From the NCBI GenBank assembly GCA_947168585.1, contig CAMVMK010000008.1, positions 1-61,739 of the forward strand: a DNA stretch of 61,739 nucleotides, in the 5' to 3' direction. Source of the DNA: an uncultured Fretibacterium sp. GTDB taxonomy: Bacteria; Synergistota; Synergistia; Synergistales; Aminobacteriaceae. Shown in pieces: positions 15,689 to 23,435 of this stretch; the stretch's first letter is position 1, and the number at the start of each line of letters is the position of its first letter. A program made the position numbers and the translations under genes. The notes under the pieces were generated by a model. The model was given only the letters and a program-made list of their open reading frames with translations, had not been told where the DNA came from and did not search any database.

Positions 15689-16444
15689 TTAATCGTAATT
15701 AAAACTTAATTGTTCAGCACTGCTATTTTCTTTCTTGAGTAAATCCTTGAATTTTGAAATTTCTCCAGTTTCCCAGTCCCTTACAGCTTCATTTTTTACA
15801 TTCAGAAAATCCATACACCAAAAATTCCAGCAGATTATTTCGGCGATTTCCTTTATATGCTCTTCAGGCGGCAACTCGTGAGTTTTGAAATATCGCCTTT
15901 TTGCATAATATTCACGGCTGTATTCAATAAAACTCAATAGTAAATTCATACGCGCTATTATTAAACTCGGCAAGTGTTTATCAAAACCGAACACAGTTTG
16001 AAACATTCGCTTAACATCAGGATACCAATTAGAATAAGGAGCTGTCCCCCATGCCCAACCAAAGGCAATATTTTGTATTCCGTACTTAATCTTGATGTCT
16101 AAGATGCCTTCACGGTCTTCAATAGCTATTTTTTCGCCCGTTATCATGTTGTAGCGTTGCACAATAAACGGGGCTTCACCGCAAGCTGCTTCAATAAGAG
16201 TACCGTTGTAAAGTTTTTCTTTATTTTCGTATTCCAAAAACAAATTCATACGTCTCACTAAAAACGGTGGTGTATAGATTGCAGCGCGTTTTTTACTGCT
16301 TAAATTAAATTCCACCCGTGAACGTTCATAGCCGGGCTTGAAATCTTTTTCGTAATCGAAATCAAAATCTTTACCTGTGCTCATATCCTTTAACAACAGC
16401 GGCAAATATCTTTTTACTATTTCATTATCGAAATTTGTCAACAT
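15689..16444 (-). CDS. DNA methyltransferase-like protein
   Basis: About 251 residues from the ATG at 16444 (the frame stays open to 16516 inside the upstream gene). The stretch RRAAIYTPPFLVRRMNLFLE followed by LIEAACGEAPFIVQRYN resembles the N-terminal S-adenosylmethionine-binding part of type I/IIG-like adenine methylases (YTPP.. and motif I-like ACGEAPF). No clear NPPY catalytic motif is visible; WGTAPYSNWYP is a distant substitute. It may modify phage DNA, or be a reduced restriction-modification subunit. Function not certain. Confidence 0.6.
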   Translation of the reverse strand: MLTNFDNEIVKRYLPLLLKDMSTGKDFDFDYEKDFKPGYERSRVEFNLSSKKRAAIYTPPFLVRRMNLFLEYENKEKLYNGTLIEAACGEAPFIVQRYNMITGEKIAIEDREGILDIKIKYGIQNIAFGWAWGTAPYSNWYPDVKRMFQTVFGFDKHLPSLIIARMNLLLSFIEYSREYYAKRRYFKTHELPPEEHIKEIAEIICWNFWCMDFLNVKNEAVRDWETGEISKFKDLLKKENSSAEQLSFNYD

Positions 16445-16746
16445 CTTGCCCAGCCGCATTTCTTGCACCTGTAGCACCCCTCGTAGGGTATTACTTCGCC
16501 GCCGCAGACGGGGCATGTGTGTTCATCATCAAGAGCGGCAAGTTCTGGATGTTCCTGTTTCATCTCCGCGACCATTTTCAAGAAGCGCGAATTTTCTTTT
16601 GTGTATCCTAAAACTTCTTTTTGAACTTGCTCTAAGTTTTCGGATGTAACCTCACAGACTAAACCGTGCCCGTGTCTTTGAGCCTCGCGGGCGGCCATTT
16701 TCTGCCTTGTAAGTTCAATGCGGTCAATCGTCTTAGCCTTCGGCAT
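16438..16746 (-). CDS. Zinc-ribbon phage protein
   Basis: A 102-residue protein: charged helical N-terminus and a C-terminal zinc ribbon with CPVCGGEVIPYEGCYRCKKC. Its stop overlaps the methylase start. Role unknown; possibly DNA or protein binding. Confidence 0.7.
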   Translation of the reverse strand: MPKAKTIDRIELTRQKMAAREAQRHGHGLVCEVTSENLEQVQKEVLGYTKENSRFLKMVAEMKQEHPELAALDDEHTCPVCGGEVIPYEGCYRCKKCGWARC

Positions 16747-16948
16747 TGGCGACCCCCTCTAATTTTGCCATTTCGCGCAGTAAGTAGTCGTAAGCTTTCT
16801 GAAGTGCCCTATAGCGTGTTTCACCGTCTTTTTTACCAGCGCGGGCGATGTATTTCACAATATTCCCGCAATTAAAATTCAAGTCAAACGCCTCGATGAA
16901 GTCTATAACTTCCATGCCGTTGCGCCCTATGTAATAATTGTTACTCAT
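16733..16948 (-). CDS. DUF3310-type phage protein
   Basis: A 71-residue protein with the family core EVIDFIEAFDLNFNCGNIVK and YIARAGKKDG, then a helix ALQKAYDYLLREM. DUF3310 proteins are frequent in the early regions of phages; their role is not settled. Good TGAGGAGGAAAAC-like site before the ATG. Confidence 0.85.
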   Translation of the reverse strand: MSNNYYIGRNGMEVIDFIEAFDLNFNCGNIVKYIARAGKKDGETRYRALQKAYDYLLREMAKLEGVANAEG

Positions 16949-16972
16949 TGTTTTCCTCCTCCTGCGTGTCTG

Positions 16973-17860
16973 CTAATTGCGGCTTTGCGCTTCATTCTCG
17001 CGGCGTTCAATTTCAGCTGTCAGTGCCTGCATTTCGTCTTCCGAGAAGTCCATAACTTGTTTTTTGCCGTGAGTAATCGAAACTATAATGTCCCACGCCT
17101 GCTGCCTGTCGCCGTTGCATACAGCTAAATAGCGGGCGAATATCTTAGCTAAAAGTTCTTTGCGCTGTCTTAAATCAACGCCGCTTTCAAGCCACTGTTT
17201 GAGCGTCTCGCCTATCTGTTCCGACAGCTGGAAAGTCTTACCGTCAAAAAGGCTTGTTCTGTCTTTGCTTACGGCGGCCATGTGGTTTTGCCCTAAATCG
17301 AACACCACGCCGAACTCGTAATCCATGCCCTCGCGCTGTACGGGGGCAAGACCGACCTTGCGGGGTTCTTTGCGTCCTTTGTCATTTTCTACGATGACGT
17401 ACTCCGTTTTGCTCCGCATGGTGGCTATAATGTGGCACGGGGAGTTAAGCATGGTTTCAATCAGCTTGTTATGCTGCGGGGTAACCTGCCGCCACGCTAT
17501 GTAGCTGTTACCGCTCCTGCTTCCTGCGGCTATGTTGTCGACCTGCTCTAATAGGCCGCCCTCACCCGCCCAAGCGTGAGAGAGACTGTCTATGATGATT
17601 ATCTCGTAACCGAGACTTTCAGCCTGCTTAATGCCTTCAATGTATTTGTCTATGGTGTAGGGAGCTCCGATTGTTCCCACGTCATAGTCAAAAAGGGCAG
17701 CGTAGAGGTCTCCTGAGCCGTTTTCCGTATCAAGTAATACTGTTTTACCTCCGAGCCCTTTAGCGATAAGTAAAGCCCCGTATGTCTTGCCGCTTCCTGC
17801 CGCGCCGGTAATGCCTAAACGTAATTTCGCCTTGCGTTTTTCTGCTTTCCTAAATTCCAT
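16973..17860 (-). CDS. RecA-like ATPase, Sak4-type phage recombinase
   Basis: A 295-residue protein with Walker A ITGAAGSGKTYGALL (about residues 18-32), Walker B-like YEIIIIDSLSHAW and a HIIATMRSKTEYV segment. This is the AAA_24/RAD55-like type found as the Sak4 single-strand annealing recombinase in phages. The SSB-like gene elsewhere in the same transcript fits, since Sak4 works with its SSB. The C-terminal third is helical and variable. Confidence 0.82.
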   Translation of the reverse strand: MEFRKAEKRKAKLRLGITGAAGSGKTYGALLIAKGLGGKTVLLDTENGSGDLYAALFDYDVGTIGAPYTIDKYIEGIKQAESLGYEIIIIDSLSHAWAGEGGLLEQVDNIAAGSRSGNSYIAWRQVTPQHNKLIETMLNSPCHIIATMRSKTEYVIVENDKGRKEPRKVGLAPVQREGMDYEFGVVFDLGQNHMAAVSKDRTSLFDGKTFQLSEQIGETLKQWLESGVDLRQRKELLAKIFARYLAVCNGDRQQAWDIIVSITHGKKQVMDFSEDEMQALTAEIERRENEAQSRN

Positions 17861-17863
17861 GAT

Positions 17864-18109
17864 TTAATCCTCCTTATCTAACTTTTCCCATTTTCCCCAC
17901 TCATCGATTTGGTCATTTAGAACTTGTACGTAGCGGGTTCTGACTGTTGCAAGCGCGTCCCCTAATTCCCGCGTTAATTCTTCCGAATAGTGTTTATCTT
18001 CATCGTTGAACCACTTGTCGCCCGACCGCGAATTGACTTCCTCTAACATTCCGTCAAGCGAATACTCCATGTTGCGCCAGAACGCGGCGCGCCGTCTTAA
18101 CTCACTCAT
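17864..18109 (-). CDS. Small phage protein, function unknown
   Basis: An 81-residue charged protein, probably helical (LTRELGDALATVRTRYVQVL). Its start overlaps the end of the upstream Lar-type gene by 8 bases. Not recognised. Confidence 0.6.
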   Translation of the reverse strand: MSELRRRAAFWRNMEYSLDGMLEEVNSRSGDKWFNDEDKHYSEELTRELGDALATVRTRYVQVLNDQIDEWGKWEKLDKED

Positions 18110-18326
18110 TGCCGGCCTCCTGTTTCTTTACGCTTTTATTCCAAAGTTCGATAAACTTTCTTGTGCTGAAAAACTGATCAGTTAAGTAATCCTCAGTACG
18201 CGCTCCACATTTTGCACAGTAAAGATAATATCTTGTTAACGGGTCGCCGATGATTGTAGTCGCCGTTATAAAAAAATCCTTATTTCCGCAAAACGGGCAC
18301 GGTAAAATTTTTAACTCCTCACTCAT
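18102..18326 (-). CDS. Lar-family zinc-finger protein 4
   Basis: A 74-residue protein starting MSEELKILPCPFCGNKDFFI with second pair CAKCGA and end FIELWNKSV. The start at 18326 follows the ribosome site AGGAGG; the longer frame is not needed. A fourth member of the zinc-knuckle family in this prophage, diverged from the three-gene cluster. Confidence 0.75.
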   Translation of the reverse strand: MSEELKILPCPFCGNKDFFITATTIIGDPLTRYYLYCAKCGARTEDYLTDQFFSTRKFIELWNKSVKKQEAGNE

Positions 18327-18630
18327 TCCTGCCTCCTGTTCTTTTTTCCCAATCCGCAAGGTCGCGGCTCGAAATAAATTCTGCTGCTTCCGAAAGTTTT
18401 ACAATCACAGGCTGAATTAAAATCAACTCATCAATGGAAGATTGATAAATTTCGTCGATTTTCTCAACATCAACCTGCTCAGCAAGATAACGAAGCTCAA
18501 AAATTCTTGCGCGGAGATATGTGAATTTTTCCAAAACGTCCTTCAGTTTTTGGTACTCTTCACAGCGTTCATCTAAAAATGCTCTGTGCTTGTATGCTTT
18601 GTAGCTGTAATCGTAAGATAAAGGGCTCAT
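18319..18630 (-). CDS. Helical phage protein, function unknown
   Basis: A 103-residue protein with long amphipathic helices (YQKLKDVLEKFTYLRARIFE and EKIDEIYQSSIDELI), likely coiled coil. Its end overlaps the Lar-family gene. Not recognised. Confidence 0.6.
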   Translation of the reverse strand: MSPLSYDYSYKAYKHRAFLDERCEEYQKLKDVLEKFTYLRARIFELRYLAEQVDVEKIDEIYQSSIDELILIQPVIVKLSEAAEFISSRDLADWEKRTGGRNE

Positions 18631-18633
18631 GAT

Positions 18634-18816
18634 TTAACCTCTTGTTCGATTAATTAATCCGTTATTCCAAGCCTCAACAGCTTTACGGATATTAGGGAAT
18701 ATATTAGTTTCCGTAGGACATTTTCTGCAAAGTGCTACAGCTTTCCCGTTTTTTTTGTTGACGATTAAATAGGCCTTACTCCCGCAAAATGGGCAGGGCT
18801 TGAGTTTCTCACTCAT
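18634..18816 (-). CDS. Lar-family zinc-finger protein 5
   Basis: A 60-residue protein from the ATG at 18816: MSEKLKPCPFCGSKAYLIVN, second pair CRKC, end AVEAWNNG. Start placed after a GGGGAGGAGA site. Shares the exact SEKLKPCPFCGS start with copy 2. Confidence 0.77.
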   Translation of the reverse strand: MSEKLKPCPFCGSKAYLIVNKKNGKAVALCRKCPTETNIFPNIRKAVEAWNNGLINRTRG

Positions 18817-19255
18817 TTGTCTCCTCCCCATTCTGTAACCTATTCAGTAATTGCGCCGCAGAAAGCGTTATAGTGTAGCCTGCGGCAATGTTCCTGAATT
18901 GGTACAATCTTCCTATTTTCTTTTCAAAAGAAAATGTATAAAACGGCATATTTTTCACATTGGGAAGAACGTATATCTTCCCAGCTATTAATGCTTTGTC
19001 TAATTCCTGCTCAAGTAATAACGGAGAATAACGGAATATATTTTGTGTTTTTACAAACGCTTTTCCTTCTTTCCGTTCAATCTCGGCTTCAAGAACTTTT
19101 TTGTATTTCGCAAGAAAATACGCGCTGCTTTTCCTGAATAGCGTTTCTCTATCAGATAAAAACCCCTCGCTGACGTTTAGGCACTTAGCAATGTATTCCC
19201 GCGAAATTTTATTCTCCTGCCTCAGCTTCTTTAGCTTCAGAATGTCTATCGCCAT
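18809..19255 (-). CDS. Phage DNA-binding-like protein with N-terminal HTH
   Basis: A 148-residue protein from the ATG at 19255, preceded by AAGGAGGCTGAAC. Residues 5-35 (LKLKKLRQENKISREYIAKC, then LNVSEGFLSDRE) read like an XRE-type helix-turn-helix. The rest is mixed and unknown. Possibly an early regulator. Confidence 0.55.
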   Translation of the reverse strand: MAIDILKLKKLRQENKISREYIAKCLNVSEGFLSDRETLFRKSSAYFLAKYKKVLEAEIERKEGKAFVKTQNIFRYSPLLLEQELDKALIAGKIYVLPNVKNMPFYTFSFEKKIGRLYQFRNIAAGYTITLSAAQLLNRLQNGEETNE

Positions 19256-19351
19256 GTTCAGCCTCCTTGTAATTCGCACCGAAAATCCGCTGCAGTTTTA
19301 CTGTTATTTTTCCCCGCAATGTTCTAAACTCCTGAATGCTCATCGGAGCTT

Positions 19352-19693
19352 TCAAATCCCCATTCCTAACGCGACATAATCAAACGGCTCGCTCACGGGG
19401 TCAAGCACGCAGTCGTAAGGCTCGTAGGGCGTGTCGTCCCCGCCGTCGTCTTCTTCGGCTTCAATCTCACAGCAAATTTCTTTCCAATGCTCGAGACGGG
19501 TTTTAGCAATCTTGATGACCTCGTCTAACCTGTAGGTTATTTCATGTATTGCCTCGCTGTCGCCTTTATACTTGCTCAAAAGTTCATACTGCAGGCTTTC
19601 AACGTCCCTCTGGACACCCTCGAGTTCTTCAACGGCGGTCTCTTCCCAAAAATCGCGCATTTCTTCAGCTTCACATTTTTCTTTCTCAGTCAT
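19352..19693 (-). CDS. Acidic coiled-coil phage protein
   Basis: A 113-residue protein from the ATG at 19693, which has AAAGGAGGATTATACC upstream. Very acidic with a predicted coiled coil (AVEELEGVQRDVESLQYEL). The tail EAEEDDGGDDTPYEPYDC is strongly negative and may mimic DNA. Function unknown. Confidence 0.6.
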   Translation of the reverse strand: MTEKEKCEAEEMRDFWEETAVEELEGVQRDVESLQYELLSKYKGDSEAIHEITYRLDEVIKIAKTRLEHWKEICCEIEAEEDDGGDDTPYEPYDCVLDPVSEPFDYVALGMGI

Positions 19694-19707
19694 GGTATAA
19701 TCCTCCT

Positions 19708-19932
19708 TTAAGATAAATACCAAAAAGGCTCTTCCCGTGTTACGCAGTTAAGCCAGAAATCGCCGTGCTTCGTGTAAAAATTCAACACGCAAAAGCCGCG
19801 CTCGATTTCGTTGTCGATGTCGTGAACGTAGAACAAACGGTTCCGAAGAGCCTTTTTCTTTTTACTGATAAGCTCGCGTTTCGTCCATGTGTTCTTGAAA
19901 CTTCCGCGCAAAAAATCCCTTAATAAACTCAT
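19708..19932 (-). CDS. Small phage protein
   Basis: A 74-residue basic protein (MSLLRDFLRGSFKNTWTKRE start). AGAGGAGTATG precedes the ATG. Not recognised. Confidence 0.55.
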   Translation of the reverse strand: MSLLRDFLRGSFKNTWTKRELISKKKKALRNRLFYVHDIDNEIERGFCVLNFYTKHGDFWLNCVTREEPFWYLS

Positions 19933-19936
19933 GATT

Positions 19937-20200
19937 TCATACTCCTCTCTTAGCTAAAAAACTCAAAACTCCCGCCGAACTTATGAATTTAGCGGGCATC
20001 ATGTCCCTGCTGACAGGGTCATAGCACACAAGAATTTTCCACTCCTTAACCGGAATTTCCCTTAACGCTTTAATCTGTTCAAGTTCGTCCGTAATTCCGA
20101 TAGACGCGAAAAAATCTGAGGCCAAGTACCACGTATCATCGTTATAAATAACGCTGCAGATTTTGTCGCCGTTAAATTCAATTGTCCGTAATTTGAGCAT
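19937..20200 (-). CDS. Short BRO-N-like protein
   Basis: An 87-residue protein. The stretch LRTIEFNGDKICSVIYNDDT and WYLASDFFASIGITDELEQI follows the same layout as the BRO-N genes at 10129 and 11041 (TxEFNG, a Trp, then LGY-like). It ends where a full BRO-N domain would continue, so it may be a truncated paralog. AAAAGGAGTTAAAA precedes the ATG. Confidence 0.55.
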   Translation of the reverse strand: MLKLRTIEFNGDKICSVIYNDDTWYLASDFFASIGITDELEQIKALREIPVKEWKILVCYDPVSRDMMPAKFISSAGVLSFLAKRGV

Positions 20201-20491
20201 TTTTAACTCCTTTTTGTTTTTTTATTTCTGTTTCAGCGTGCTTCGATCCGCCCGTCCGGTAAAACTAAAAAATTTGAATGACGGACGATTTTTCAGCGGC
20301 CTTTTCAGCGAGTGCCTTACACTCGGACGAAGAAATTTTTTTGCCCGTCTGAAATTAAAGCCCGTATTAAACGAGCCAAAATTTTTGGGTCGCCGGACAA
20401 AACTGTTTTTCTCCGTTTCGGCCTTTGCCGTAAATTTCACTCCCTCAGTTAAAATATAAAGGAGTGATGAAAATGTTTAATGCTGCTACTG
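20201..20491. other. Gap without a convincing gene
   Basis: A 291-base stretch between the short BRO gene and the zinc-ribbon gene. Open frames exist on both strands, notably a Lys/Arg/Phe-rich minus-strand frame at 20222-20440, but that one starts at a GTG with no ribosome site. CCGTCCG/CGGACG words recur (near 20250, 20283, 20317, 20341), some inverted. A remnant or regulatory leader is possible. Confidence 0.5.
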
Positions 20492-20683
20492 CTATAACTG
20501 CTGCTGCCGTAAGTTCCGGCAAAACCTCGAATAATCAACGTACATATTTATTCGTAGAGGCTTCCCGCAGGCGGGACACTTGCTTATTACTCTTGCTCCG
20601 CATTCGGGGCAAAATTTCTCCTTGAAGCTAAAAAACTTCTTCCGGCCTAAATAATGCCCGTTTTCGCAGGTTAGTATCTTCAC
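20492..20683 (-). CDS. Zinc-ribbon protein, possibly shortened
   Basis: A 63-residue protein starting with GTG; TTTAGGAGTAGAAAACT precedes it. Two zinc knuckles: FCPECGARVISKCPACGKPL, plus an earlier CENGH. The end after KPLRINMYVD does not continue as a zinc-ribbon would, so the C-terminus may be lost by frameshift. On the opposite strand a 50-codon frame with its own AAGGAG exists; the zinc-ribbon is more convincing. Confidence 0.55.
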   Translation of the reverse strand: MKILTCENGHYLGRKKFFSFKEKFCPECGARVISKCPACGKPLRINMYVDYSRFCRNLRQQQL

Positions 20684-20831
20684 AGTTTTCTACTCCTAAA
20701 TTTTTACAATCCACTCGCGCAGAAGGTTAGATAAACTGTCCTGCCTTGTATGTGCGCCTGCTTTTCCTGCTTCGTGAATTTCTCACGCCGCCTTGCGAGG
20801 CATTGTCAATTGGTTTTCAATTTACTTTTTT

Positions 20832-20889
20832 CTGATAAAATAGGCTCATCAGTAAGGGGCTGACCCTTAGATCTGCCGTTACGGCAGAT
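20832..20889. other. Three consecutive hairpins after antirepressor gene
   Basis: Back-to-back palindromes: CTGAT...ATCAG (20832-20852), TAAGGG-GCTGA-CCCTTA (20853-20869) and ATCTGCCG-TTA-CGGCAGAT (20871-20889). Gaps between them are 0-1 base. The T-rich tail (TTTTTT) is on the plus-strand upstream side. Located just 3' of the BRO-KilAC antirepressor gene on the minus strand, they could end or stabilise its transcript, or be a small RNA or recombination site. Confidence 0.6.
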
Positions 20890-20906
20890 TTCGCCTTGAT
20901 TTTTAT

Positions 20907-21722
20907 TTAGTTATCAAAATCTCCGCTTAAAAATCCCGTTATGAAATAATTTTGTCCGGCTCCCGTAAGTTTTGCGGTCTGGACTGCTACGGGTTTTCTG
21001 TTAATTTCGATGACGCTTTCCTTAATCACGAAGAAACCGCGGTTTATAGCTTTTTGCGTCGGTAAATTCCATCCGCTGGAGCTGTTCATGAGCCAGCCGT
21101 TACCTCTGAACCATTGGAAGAGCCTTTTTTGTCCGATGTTGACGCCGTTCTGCCTGAGAATTTTTGCGAATGTTCCGATGTCGATAGCACTTTGGCTGAC
21201 GTCGAGGGCTTCAGCAACCATAACTTTGGGCTTGTTTTCCTCGATTTTTGCTTCAAGCTGAATGTTTTTAGTTTCGAGCGTCAAGGCTTTTTCGCGCTCA
21301 GCCTTCAACGCCTCAAGAACCTTTATAAAAGCGTCCGGATCGTTGATAATTTTTTCAGCTGTAGCGGGCGTGGCGTAAAATCCGCTTCTTCTTATTGAAG
21401 GAATGACTTTATCGGCGACCCAGATTTGATACGGGAGTGCTGCCCTTTTGTCCGACCGGCCTAAGAAGAAATAAAGTCCCTGCTCCGTGAGGCATAACAT
21501 CTCGCGCTCCTGTTCAACACCGTTTTCAGACCTGACGGCAATCCGTTTGCCCTTAGCCCATTGTGTCGGGACGTGCCCAAAAATTCTGTTCATTCCGCCG
21601 TTGAGGTTATACCCGAGTGATTGGGCGATGTCTTTAGCGACGATCCAAATTTTGCCGTCTTTGTCGGTGATGCTTCTGAAAGAAAAATCACCCTGTTGAA
21701 AAATTGTTAAATTACTACTCAT
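20907..21722 (-). CDS. Phage antirepressor (BRO-N plus KilAC/ANT)
   Basis: A 271-residue protein. Residues 1-115 are a BRO-N domain (SITDKDGKIWIVAKDIAQSL, then LCLTEQGLYFFLGRSDKRAA and VADKVIPSIRRSGFY). After a coiled coil (120-165), residues 170-265 form the KilAC/ANT domain (KVMVAEALDVSQSAIDIGTF, then AKILRQNGVNIGQKRLFQWF). This is the classic layout of antirepressors that inactivate the CI-type repressor or control the lytic switch. It is the first larger gene behind the Cro-like gene. Confidence 0.9.
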   Translation of the reverse strand: MSSNLTIFQQGDFSFRSITDKDGKIWIVAKDIAQSLGYNLNGGMNRIFGHVPTQWAKGKRIAVRSENGVEQEREMLCLTEQGLYFFLGRSDKRAALPYQIWVADKVIPSIRRSGFYATPATAEKIINDPDAFIKVLEALKAEREKALTLETKNIQLEAKIEENKPKVMVAEALDVSQSAIDIGTFAKILRQNGVNIGQKRLFQWFRGNGWLMNSSSGWNLPTQKAINRGFFVIKESVIEINRKPVAVQTAKLTGAGQNYFITGFLSGDFDN

Positions 21723-21775
21723 AATGCTTTCTCCTTTCTAAAATTCTTAAAACTTTCGAGGCTTCGGGCGAAAAT

Positions 21776-21795
21776 CTCACCCCTAACCCCTAACC
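21776..21795. repeat. 7-base repeat block at the prophage switch
   Basis: CTCACCCCTAACCCCTAACC, directly behind the Cro-like gene stop codon. Shows the family also enters the prophage. Confidence 0.75.
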
Positions 21796-22254
21796 TTCTT
21801 TAATCGCGCCTCTTCTAACTTGAGCGTCATAAGCGACTTCAACTTGTTCTCTAACTCTTGCGATAAAGTCGTCAATCGCTTTTCTCGAAGGGAACAACGC
21901 TGCTCCCGTGAGGCCGATCCGCCCGTCATCGCCTAAAACTAACTGAAATTTGTTATCGTTCATATTTATTACTCCTTCCTTCATCTCCTCCCAGTGCCAC
22001 GAGAGAGTTAATTTGATTTCGCTATCGTCCGTTCCGTTTAGAAGTTCATCGACCTTAACGCCTAATTTTTCTGCTATTTTTTCAGCTGTTTTCGCCGTAG
22101 GGGATAGAACTCCGCGCTCGTAACGTGAAATAGTGTTCGCGTCCACTCCCGTGATGTCCTCAACTTCTCTCAAAGTGAGCTTTCTTTCTTTTCTAATTGC
22201 TCGTAAACCCTTCAAAAGCATCACCTCGTCGTTTTCGTTTATTACGATAGGCAT
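21790..22254 (-). CDS. XRE-family regulator, Cro-like (first gene of the lytic direction)
   Basis: A 154-residue protein. HTH at about residues 14-70: LRAIRKERKLTLREVEDITG and VDANTISRYERGVLSPTAKT. The C-terminal half (FQLVLGDDGRIGLTGAALFP) is unusual for a simple Cro and may be a separate small domain. It is divergent from the gene at 22388 and shares a 133-base control region with two operator-like palindromes. A 7-base repeat copy (21776-21795) lies just behind its stop codon. Confidence 0.85.
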   Translation of the reverse strand: MPIVINENDEVMLLKGLRAIRKERKLTLREVEDITGVDANTISRYERGVLSPTAKTAEKIAEKLGVKVDELLNGTDDSEIKLTLSWHWEEMKEGVINMNDNKFQLVLGDDGRIGLTGAALFPSRKAIDDFIARVREQVEVAYDAQVRRGAIKEG

Positions 22255-22298
22255 TTTATTATAATTTTCTCAGGATGTCAATAGCAAAATATAATTTT

Positions 22299-22318
22299 TT
22301 GCCTAAAATTTTAGGCAA
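22299..22318. promoter_or_regulatory. Operator palindrome O1
   Basis: A perfect 20-bp palindrome TTGCCTAAAATTTTAGGCAA between the two divergent XRE genes. It overlaps the likely -35 element (TTGCCT) of the minus-strand promoter, whose -10 would be TATATT. Fits binding by a dimeric XRE repressor. Confidence 0.85.
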
Positions 22319-22326
22319 GTTTTCCA

Positions 22327-22356
22327 TTGCAAAGAAAATAGGCAAAAATTTATAAT
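22327..22356 (+). promoter_or_regulatory. Promoter of the plus-strand repressor with operator O2
   Basis: TTGCAA (22327-22332), 18-base spacer and TATAAT (22351-22356). Within it, TTGC-9 bases-AGGCAA (22327-22345) is a degenerate copy of the neighbouring palindrome, so the same repressor may bind and regulate its own gene. Gene start follows at 22388 after an AAGGGGAG site. Confidence 0.75.
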
Positions 22357-22387
22357 TATTTCGTTCAGAAGGGGAGAAAAAAAAGAA

Positions 22388-22870
22388 ATGTTGATAGGCG
22401 AAAAGATACAGAAATTAAGGAAAGCTAATTTTTTAACTCAAGACGATTTAGGGAAACGTATCGGAACGGACGGGAATACGGTATCACGGTGGGAGCGGAA
22501 TAAATTAGGCGTAGGAAGTTCATACATTGCGAAACTTGCGAAAGTTTTGAACACTACAACAGATTATTTCATGGGCGAGATTAAGCCGGACGCGCAAAAA
22601 GAAAATTCGCCCGGAAATCTTCCTATTAATAATGCGCCCGAAAATGAAAAATTAGGCTTGAGTTATTGGGGAGGAGTTGCGGATAACGCGCAGAAAGTCG
22701 CAGCGAGGGGCGATCCGAAAGAACTTTCACTCGTTGCGGCATTACTTCAATCGGCTATGGATACGATAAAGGGAGGGGAGATTAATTCGCCGTCAGTAAC
22801 GCAAGCTGTAATGGTGAATGGAACGAATAATAAATTAACAGATTTTATGAACAAAAAAATTAGCACATAG
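22388..22870 (+). CDS. XRE-family repressor, CI-like
   Basis: A 160-residue protein and the only clear plus-strand gene of the prophage. HTH at residues 5-65: IQKLRKANFLTQDDLGKRIG and TDGNTVSRWERNKLGVGSSY, followed by LAKVLNTTTDYFMGE. The C-terminus is a short non-peptidase region (no LexA-type Ser/Lys motif visible). It points away from the lytic operon and is likely the lysogeny repressor, the target of the antirepressor at 20907. Confidence 0.85.
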   Translation: MLIGEKIQKLRKANFLTQDDLGKRIGTDGNTVSRWERNKLGVGSSYIAKLAKVLNTTTDYFMGEIKPDAQKENSPGNLPINNAPENEKLGLSYWGGVADNAQKVAARGDPKELSLVAALLQSAMDTIKGGEINSPSVTQAVMVNGTNNKLTDFMNKKIST

Positions 22871-22953
22871 CTATTAGCACTATTATTTAGTGAGTGCTAA
22901 ATACGGGAAAGTATGGAAAAGGTGTGGAAAGACGAAAACGCAGGGGTGTGGAA

Positions 22954-23032
<79 letters not shown>

Positions 23033-23216
23033 TATTTTGTGTATATCAAGGTTTATCGCACTTTTTAATCCCAGCATTTCCCCGAAAGTTAATGAGGTTG
23101 GTTATTGCTTTTCTTAATTTACACGGCGGCGCATCCGAGCTAAATTAAGTGCGCAGAATGGAGACGAATTGACGGAGTTATATCAGCATGGGGATTTTAT
23201 AACGGCGTTTTTATAG
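23033..23216. other. Spacer after tRNA-Pro with a 9-bp inverted repeat
   Basis: No gene seen. CTTAATTTA (23113-23121) and TAAATTAAG (23141-23149) form a perfect 9-bp inverted repeat around a 19-base GC-rich loop. It may be a terminator-like or protein-binding site. Confidence 0.5.
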
Positions 23217-23371
23217 CTACCAGATTTGAAAAGCGGTAAGAATTGCGATGCTCAAATTTAAGTATTTTTTCAACTTTTCAACATGTCTGCTGACGTTTTT
23301 TAAGCCAATACCAAAATGCTCTATCGGATTTAATTCAGGTCTGTTATATTCAAGAGAAGCGGTAATTTTTC
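23217..23371 (-). pseudogene. IS630-family transposase C-terminal remnant
   Basis: The minus strand encodes SLEYNRPELNPIEHFGIGLK and ends KYLNLSIAILTAFQIW with a stop at 23217-23219. PELNPIEH with the last catalytic Glu is the hallmark of the IS630/Tc1 DDE transposase end. No upstream part of the gene is present; the frame stops just before the fragment. Dead remnant between the prophage edge and the his operon. Confidence 0.85.
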
Positions 23372-23395
23372 AGCAAAAAAATTTTTTCAATGAAT

Positions 23396-23401
23396 TATAA
23401 T
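23396..23401 (+). promoter_or_regulatory. -10 element of the his operon (candidate)
   Basis: TATAAT 35 bases before the hisH start, in an AT-rich stretch. No good -35 box is seen at 16-18 bases, so confidence is limited. Confidence 0.4.
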
Positions 23402-23435
23402 AGTTTTGCACTTAGCATCAAGGAGTGAAAAATTT

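Larger units (their letters stand above)
1..22900 (-). mobile_element. Prophage (right-hand part), siphovirus-like
   Basis: A continuous run of phage genes occupies this stretch: repressor switch, antirepressors, recombination and replication genes, late regulator, terminase, portal and head protein, in the usual order and nearly all on the minus strand. The left end lies outside the window, so tail, lysis and integrase genes are not seen. The right end is placed between the last phage gene (ends 22870) and the tRNA-Pro at 22954; the exact attachment site is not resolved. Overlapping start and stop codons throughout indicate long polycistronic transcripts. The structural genes look intact, so the element may be functional or recently so. 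Confidence 0.93.

Noticed and set aside
20222-20440. 72-residue basic minus-strand frame
   Set aside because: Begins at GTG with no ribosome site and has a Lys/Phe/Arg bias expected from skewed sequence; the opposite strand is equally open.
20474-20626. Plus-strand 50-codon frame with AAAGGAGTGATGAAA before the ATG
   Set aside because: Antisense to a better supported zinc-ribbon gene; Ala/Thr-rich start and Leu/Arg end look like shadow sequence.
23406-23435. Longer HisH start
   Set aside because: The family begins at MIAIIDYG and the AAGGAG site points to 23436.
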